A stretch of 64,000 nucleotides of DNA. Source: Datisca glomerata. Lineage: Eukaryota; Streptophyta; Magnoliopsida; Cucurbitales; Datiscaceae. Positions 58,360 through 64,000 of this stretch are shown one piece after another. Below the pieces are notes generated by a model that saw only the letters and a program-made list of their open reading frames with translations, did no database searches and was not told the origin of the DNA. The stretch is taken from the NCBI GenBank assembly GCA_003255025.1, contig QANY01002976.1, positions 3,146,615-3,210,614 on the forward strand. The letters are read 5' to 3'. A program made the position numbers and the translations under genes. Positions within the stretch are counted from its first letter, which is position 1. Every line of letters begins with the position of its first letter.

Positions 58360-59000
58360 AATAAATAAGAGTTGGATAAAAAATCATAATAGATTGTCCA
58401 ACAAGTATATTGATGGTATTTCATATTTTATGAGCGTGACCAGTAGCTATCTCAATGAAGAGGGGGAAACTCGTTGTCCATGTAAAAATGTCTTAATTCA
58501 AGACAATTGTCTTTAATAAAAGTCAAAATGAATTTGTACCAATATGGAAGGCATTGAGCTATGAGCGTTGAGTGTTTCATGATGAGAAGATACAAATATT
58601 TCACTATTCACTAAATATTGAGATGAATAGTAAGTACTACATCTCACCTTGGTGGTGATGGTGATGATGTTGATGGTGATGAGATGACAGAAATGTTAGA
58701 TAACATGTGTGATTTGGTGGAATGGAGATGAATGGTGAATGAGTTGGAGAGGATAATATTGATAGAATAAATCTAAATGACGAGACATTAGACAAATTTA
58801 GTGATTTGTTTAGTGAAGTCAAAGAAGAACTTTATCCTGGTTGTCGAAAGTATACTTTACTATATTTTATTGTGAAGTTGATGCATATCAAAGTGCTTAA
58901 TCATTGGTGCAGTAAGTCATTTGATCAATTACTTGATGTTTTAAATGATTTTCATCCAGAAGGCTAAAATATTCTAGGATCTTACTGTAAAGCCAAAAAA
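58360..59000 (+). pseudogene. TNP2-like transposase N-terminal relic
   Basis: Homologous to 25476-26090: SWIKNHNRLSNKYIDGISYF, TSSYLNEEGETRCPCKNVLI, a reduced GGT/GAT tract (58651-58683), DKFSDLFSEVKEELYPGCRK and LMHIKVLNHWCSKSFDQLL. The methionine is changed and the frames shift. The Transposase_21 core downstream is missing; minisatellite DNA follows. Confidence 0.88.
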
Positions 59001-59029
59001 TGAGAGATTTAGGGTTGTGATATTACACA

Positions 59030-59562
59030 ATTCATTCTTGTAGACATGATTGTGCTTTATTCTGGATTTTTTAATACTTTTTTTATTGATGCTCATTGTC
59101 TAAGATAATAATGTTAGTTTCAATGTGTAAAAGTGAGATTGGGGGGATTATCACTTTGTATATGATTCTGCTGGATGTTTTTTGAATGTTTTCTGATTGA
59201 TGCTCATTGTCTAAGATATAGTGTTACTTTCAATGTGTAAAAATGAGATTGGGGAGGGGGTTATTACTTTGTATCTGATCCTACTGGATGTTTTTTGAAT
59301 ATTTACTTATTGATGCTCATTGTCTAAGATAATAGTGTTAGTTTCAATATGTAAAAGCGAGATTGGGGGTTATCACTATTTATCTGATTCTGCTAGATGT
59401 TTCTTAATACTTTATGTTGATACTCCTTGTCTAAGATAATAGAGTTAGTTTCAATGTGTAAAAGCAAGATTGAGGGGTTATCACTCTATATCTTATTCTG
59501 CTAGATCTTTTTTGAATATCTAAGATAATAGTGTTATTTTGAATGTGTAAAAGGGAGATTTG
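59030..59562. repeat. Minisatellite, period about 115-120 bp, left part
   Basis: Units read TTTTTTGAATxxTTT, GATGCTCATTGTCTAAGATA, GTGTTAGTTTCAATGTGTAA, AAGCGAGATTGGGG and TTATCACTTTxTATCTGATT. Five or so units precede a gypsy insertion and two or more follow it (60716-60930). Confidence 0.9.
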
Positions 59563-60715
59563 GGAGAATATACATGATGAAAGGATTCCTACACAAAGGA
59601 AAACAAAATCGCTGCCTAAAGGGGATGGATCGTTCCAAGTCCTTACAAGAATCAATGACAATGTCTACAAGCTTGATCTTCCTAGTGAGTACAATGTAAG
59701 TGCTAAATTTAATATAACTAACTTGTTCCCATTTGATGTAGGCGATGATTTGAGGATAAATCCTTCTCAAGCGAGATGCAATGATAAGGATTCAGTTCCA
59801 CAAGCTTAAATGATGGATCCACTTCAAGTACCAAGAGGCCAAATCATAAGAGCTAGAGAAAAGAGGATGGTTGAAGCACTCAATGTGAGTATGACATGCA
59901 GCATGATGTGGAGAATGACGTGGAGTATGATAGCCTACATGGAGCATGACATGGCATCTAATATAGTAGCCAACATGAAGCATGTCGTGGCATCCAAAAT
60001 GGCAGCCCACATGGAGCATGACGTGGCATCTAACATGGAAACTAACATGGAGCATGACGTGGAGTCCAACATGGCAGCCCGTATGTAACATGACGTGGTA
60101 TTTTAAATGATGACAAGGAAGCAAGAAATCTTGTCAATCCTAACCTAGAAGTGGACAGCCAATAGGAGTCTATTAGAGCATGACTTGACTTTTCAAATAA
60201 TAGTAAGGAAGCAAGACACTTTAGCACTCCTAACTTGAAGTGGACAATCAATAAGAATCTTTTGGGTAGATTACAAGTTTCTTATTTGTTACGATTAGTA
60301 TTTCTTTATCTTTTAAATTTAGTCTAGATTATCTAATCACTTTAGGACTCTCTAGGCTTCTAAGTTTTTTTATTTAAGCAAGGTTTCACAATGTATTGAA
60401 CATCTTTCATGAATATAATTTTTTTGTGAGAGTTTTCTATTGGGTTCTCTTAGAACTTTTCAAACTTATCAAGAATATTCTTGTGGTGTCTAAAACCTAG
60501 ATTTATCACCCAATTTTTCCTTCTTGTTCTTCAGTGTGGCATATAAATCATACCTTTGATTTTTTTTAAACATAAAATTTAAATCTTAGGCCTTATATCT
60601 AAGTTTCTCTTTGTGTCATAGAAAATCGGTCGGGGTTTCTTCTTCTTAAAAATTGATCTTTGGGATCTTGAACCATCATTGTTATCGGTTCTCATCACAA
60701 ATTGCCGGTGAGGTT
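59563..60715 (+). mobile_element. Gypsy 3' fragment nested in the CACTA minisatellite
   Basis: Encodes ERIPTQRKTKSLPKGDGSFQ, VLTRINDNVYKLDLPSEYNV, FNITNLFPFDVGDDLRINPS (59570-59760), the C-terminal part of a gypsy integrase, then DPLQVPRGQIIRAREKRM. A short minisatellite (about 48-bp units with CATGGAGCATGACGTGGCA) and an LTR-like stretch to 60715 follow. It interrupts a minisatellite unit: the left stub GAATGTGTAAAAGGGAGATT is at 59541-59560 and the right stub resumes at 60720. Confidence 0.82.
59893..60092. repeat. 48-bp minisatellite in the gypsy fragment
   Basis: About four imperfect units such as AACATGGAGCATGACGTGGC and ATCTAACATGG-like parts. The Met/His-rich open frames seen across it on both strands come from the repeat. 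Confidence 0.85.
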
Positions 60716-60930
60716 CATATCATAATAGTGTTAGTTTCAATGTGTAAAATCGAGATTGGGGGTGGGGTTATGAATTTTTATCTAATTCTGCTGGATGTTT
60801 TTTGAATACTTTTCGATTAATGCTCATTGTCTAAGATAATAATGTTAGTTTCATGTGTAAAAGCGAGATTGGGGTGGGGGGGTTATCACTTTGAATCAGA
60901 TTCTGCTGGATGTTTTTTCAATACTTTTTT
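60716..60930. repeat. Minisatellite, right part
   Basis: Same unit as at 59030-59562, two copies, restarting at CATAATAGTGTTAGTTTC. Confidence 0.88.
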
Positions 60931-60989
60931 ATTTATGAATATCTTTATTTTGAATTTGGCTCATTGGGATGTTAAAGGAATGTATATGT

Positions 60990-61225
60990 GCTTTACGGGA
61001 TGAGCCTATCGCTGAGGATGCCACACATCGCACCAAAGAAGAGATGGTTGAAGAAGTCCTTAGGTGAAATATAGATCTTGGAAGTGGAGCCCCACCCACA
61101 TCATCTAGTTGTGGTGTAACAATTTTACAAAAACAAGTTAAGTCGTTGGAGAGCCAACTACAAAGCTTAATTGCTTGGGATCGTGAAAACGGCTTTCCAT
61201 CTCCTGAAGATGAATCAACAACAGA
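60990..61225 (+). pseudogene. CACTA transposase C-terminal coil relic
   Basis: Reads DEPIAEDATHRTKEEMVEEV, then LQKQVKSLESQLQSLIAWDR and PSPEDESTTET. Heptad-like spacing KSLESQLQSL is typical for the C-terminal coiled coil following TNP2. It is separated from the N-terminal relic by the minisatellite. Confidence 0.65.
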
Positions 61226-61439
61226 AACGTGAGTTCAGAACATTTCTTAAGCAAATTTTAGATACTATCTTTTTTATATATACTTATGAATTATCTTTTG
61301 TATTATATTATGTTTCGGGGATACTTTGTTACGAACTACTTTGTTATATTACATATATTAATGATCAATTTATATATTTCTTAGAAAAATATTATGTATG
61401 ATAAATATTCTGATGATATATTGACTATTAGGTAAATGA

Positions 61440-61814
61440 AAACTAAAAGTATAATATTTTTGATAAAATAAAGTTCATTGCTAAAAAATTTAGGCGACCA
61501 AACTTGTTTTTGTCGCTAAAATATTTTGCAACAAAAAAGGGTTGGTCATGAAAGCTTTTCGCGACTAAGTGTAACATCGTCATGATAGATCTCGTCATGC
61601 CATGGAGTAAGGAAAGTTTTTGCGAGGAGGTGACTTTTTTCGTGAAAGGCTAACGTGACTAACATAATATTTCATCGTGAATGGTCTTTCTTGATGATTC
61701 AAATGAGACGACTATCACGACGACCAAATTATTGTCGGTGAAACCTTTGCTGAAAAAATTTGAAGGTTTTAGTGACCAAAATGTTGGTCGCTAAAACTCC
61801 TATTTCTTGTAGTG
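61440..61814. repeat. CACTA right subterminal region
   Basis: Repeated GACCAAA, TTGTCGCTAAA, TTGGTCGCTAAAA and related sites in both orientations end with the CACTA terminus. Such motifs are binding sites for the TNPA-type protein in known elements. Confidence 0.8.
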
Positions 61815-63200
61815 AAAGAAATGGAGGAAGGATAAGTTGGCAAGAAGATTCAATGCATGCGAACAGACAATGGCGGTGAATGCACATAAGATAAATTTTC
61901 ACATCACCTATGAGAATGATGCATGCACCGCCAATATACATGTGCAAACACACCACAACATGATGGAGTAGATGAGAGGAAGAATCGACACCTTGTACAC
62001 GCATGTCGAAGCATGCTACACCCGAAGAATGTACCAAGAAGATTTTTAGCAGAATGTATGAGGACAATGACTCATGCAACCAACTGACTTCCCCAACCAA
62101 AGTTAGGGTTTGTTTCACTCTTTGAGAAACTATGAGGTTGTAAACCTACAATTAGCCATTTTCGAGTCTTTGGCTATGTGTGCTACGTGTTTGTGCCAAG
62201 TCATCTATGTAGCAAGTCTAATAAAAGGCAATTCTATGTATCTTTATGGGATATGATAGTCAAAGGAAAGTGTGGAAATGTCGTGATCCTACAAGTGAAA
62301 AGCGTTATACGTCAAGGAATGTGGTATTCGATTAAGCTTCTTCATGGTGGTCACTGTAAAAGGAAGAGTTACCAGGTTCCTAGGAAATATAATACAATTT
62401 GTAAAAGAAGATGGGGGGGCATTTGTTGAGATACAATTGACTCCACAAGTAGCTAAAGAAGAACATAGCGAAGAGGACAATATTGAGGACGAGGCAACAC
62501 AGAGTCCCTGGCAGACATGAGTGCGTCGAAGAGCAACATGCGACGCAATTGATAGCTTACTAGAAGTAGTAAGTCTACAGCTAAGAAGATTAATAAGAAT
62601 ATAAAAATTGAACCTTAAGTATGCAAACACTACGGTAGCTGAAAAAGAAAGCTTTAGAGAACCTGATACGTATGCAGAGGCGTCTCAGAGTGCCAAGTTG
62701 TTAGAAGCTGTGGAAGAAGAGATAAGCGCTCCATAGAGAAATCAAACATGGGAGTTGGTGACAAATCCAAGGGAAGTAAAATCCATTTCTTGCAAATGGG
62801 TTTATAAGGATTGTTTCAACAATATGGGTATGATTATGATGAGACATTTAGCCCAGTTACCAAGGTTACGATAGTACAGGTCCTATCGCCACTGGCAACA
62901 AGTAAAGACTAGAGACTATGGCAGATGGGTGTGAAGAATGCTTTTCTACATGGAGAATTAGATTGAAAAATATACATGGTCTAACCAAGGGGGTTCAGGA
63001 TAAAGCTCATCCTAACTATGTTTGTAAACTTAAAAAGTCACTCTATGGATTGAAGCAGGCTCCATGAGCATGATATGACAAGATTGTTGAGTTCTTTATA
63101 GAGAGTGGATATGTTATGGCACATGCATATTCAAATCTTATTCGTCAGGGTAAAAGAAAGAAAGATTGCAGTTGTGCCGATATACGTGGATGAAAAGAAA
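61815..63200 (+). pseudogene. Copia element, right part (integrase end to RT)
   Basis: Continues the integrase interrupted at 56793: EMEEG-stop-VGKKIQCMRTDNGGE, then CANTPQHDGVDERKNRHLVH, LHPKNVPRRFLAECMRTMTH, LPQPKLGFVSLFEKL, FRVFGYVCYVFVPSHLCS (61815-62230). The RT start EAVEEEISAPxRNQTWELV and ISCKWVYK (62700-62810), the piece DYGRWVxRMLFYMEN, and IVVPIYVDE near 63165-63195 (YVDD site altered to YVDE). Several stops and deletions. The DDE catalytic Glu position is in DERKN. Interrupted at about 63200. Confidence 0.88.
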
Positions 63201-63242
63201 GGTTATGGTAACGTCTGACTATAAGCTGTCTTCTGCATGCAA

Positions 63243-63380
63243 CAATATATATATATATATATATAATGTCAAAGTTTCATCTTCTTTTGTAATGCTTNAT
63301 ATATATGTATGTATGTATATATATATGTATGTATATATATATGTATGTATGTATATATATATATGTATGTATGTATAAAT
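63243..63380. repeat. (AT)n and (ATGT)n microsatellite with one ambiguous base
   Basis: (AT)n at about 63243-63264 and ATATATGTATGTATGT at 63299-63376. Position 63298 is N, the only ambiguous base I noticed. Confidence 0.95.
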
Positions 63381-64000
63381 AAGAGGCTATTATTATCACT
63401 TGTATTATTGATATTATGTTCAATACATTTCTAAAAATATATTGTTAGCTAGATCTTTTCCCTTTCACTAAGGGCAGGTGTTATCCAACTATATGGAAAT
63501 TGGATGAGGAAAGCGTGTATAGTTCATTTCTTACTAACAAGAGAAGAATACTTGTTTAACACTATATGAACTTGCAAATGTTTTTGTACATTTATTGAAG
63601 AAAGTGTTTTTGGGCTAGATTGCTTGTATTTTTCCTGATTTTCAATTGCCTAGAAGTACAAATTTTGTGTATATTTGATACACAAGTACAAATTTTGCGC
63701 AGAATAACCAAGCTTCACACTACTAGATATACATGGAAAACAAGCATTTTAACTTTAAGAGGATGATGAAGTTAAAGGGAAAACTAGGAAAAAATGTAGA
63801 GCCAACCACTATGGGTCATATTGCTCTTGGTACAAGTGGTATTGACATGAAAGTTTCCCCTGATAATCATAGGGGTTGACCAATAGGTCCAATTGGTTCT
63901 TAACTTCAAATTAATATCGTTGTTTTGGCCCGTCGAATGCCCCCATAATATATGATCAATGGACGCATATATGGAGAGAGATAATAGAGAAGATTTATAC
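63381..64000. other. AT-rich flank
   Basis: No gene recognised. A short direct repeat GTACAAATTTTG occurs at 63656 and 63687. Confidence 0.4.

Larger units (their letters stand above)
56794..61814 (+). mobile_element. CACTA (En/Spm) element, 5.0 kb, inserted in copia integrase
   Basis: Left terminus CATCAGAAGAAAC and right terminus TTTCTTGTAGTG are inverted copies that align over 29 bases (CATCAGAAGAAA against CACTACAAGAAA). A 3-bp target duplication AAA occupies 56791-56793 and 61815-61817. Removing one copy restores the copia reading frame. Subterminal regions contain many TTGGTCGCTAAA and GACCAA-type motifs. It contains a broken TNP2 start, a minisatellite, a gypsy fragment and a transposase C-terminal coil. 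Confidence 0.92.

Noticed and set aside
59792..60124. His/Cys/Met-rich open frames resembling a metal-binding protein
   Set aside because: They come from the CATGGAGCATGACGTGG minisatellite in a gypsy fragment.

Overview
This window reads as nuclear DNA of a flowering plant, most likely a eudicot. It is AT-rich, its genes have GT-AG introns, and it carries plant-type Ty3/gypsy, Ty1/copia, CACTA (En/Spm), LINE, Helitron-like and MITE sequences. I cannot name the species. There are no bacterial features, no CRISPR array and no tRNA or rRNA gene that I can see. All calls rest on reading the sequence by eye and on remembered family motifs; no search was run.

Layout: (1) 1-3.1 kb, minus strand: exon fragments resembling four unrelated host genes in a row (PP2C phosphatase, cyclin T, nucleobase-ascorbate transporter, malate dehydrogenase). 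This looks like a transduplicated chimeric block of the Pack-MULE or Helitron kind. (2) 3.4-6.3 kb: a decayed Ty3/gypsy fragment, minus strand. (3) 8.2-12.5 kb: two Helitron-like units head to tail; the larger holds a 1.1 kb direct repeat and a broken coiled-coil gag-like gene. (4) 14.0-15.7 kb: the only intact host gene I can support, a three-exon PAR1-family secreted protein on the minus strand. (5) 16.9-29.1 kb: a nest of a broken copia element, CACTA DNA (TNP2-type transposase relic) and a chromovirus-type gypsy element with LTRs. (6) 29.9-40.2 kb: a long Athila-like gypsy element, minus strand, with 1.2 kb LTR, tRNA-Asp-type primer site, gag, protease, RT, RNase H and integrase relics, a tandemly duplicated MITE-bearing segment and a long-TIR MITE. 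(7) 41.5-45.9 kb: a broken LINE. (8) 45.9-47.15 kb: a copia relic, minus strand. (9) 47.4-49.7 kb: a 46-bp tandem repeat of hairpin-forming units next to a second gag-like gene. (10) 51.0-54.1 kb: an inverted copy of the Helitron-like end and AT-rich DNA. (11) 54.6-63.2 kb: a copia element split exactly by a 5.0 kb CACTA element that itself holds a gypsy fragment.

Almost all coding regions carry stops or frameshifts, so the window is best viewed as old, nested, silenced heterochromatin around one gene (PAR1). The TE junctions give a relative order of events: copia before CACTA before gypsy fragment in the right part, and MITE insertion before segmental duplication inside the Athila-like element.
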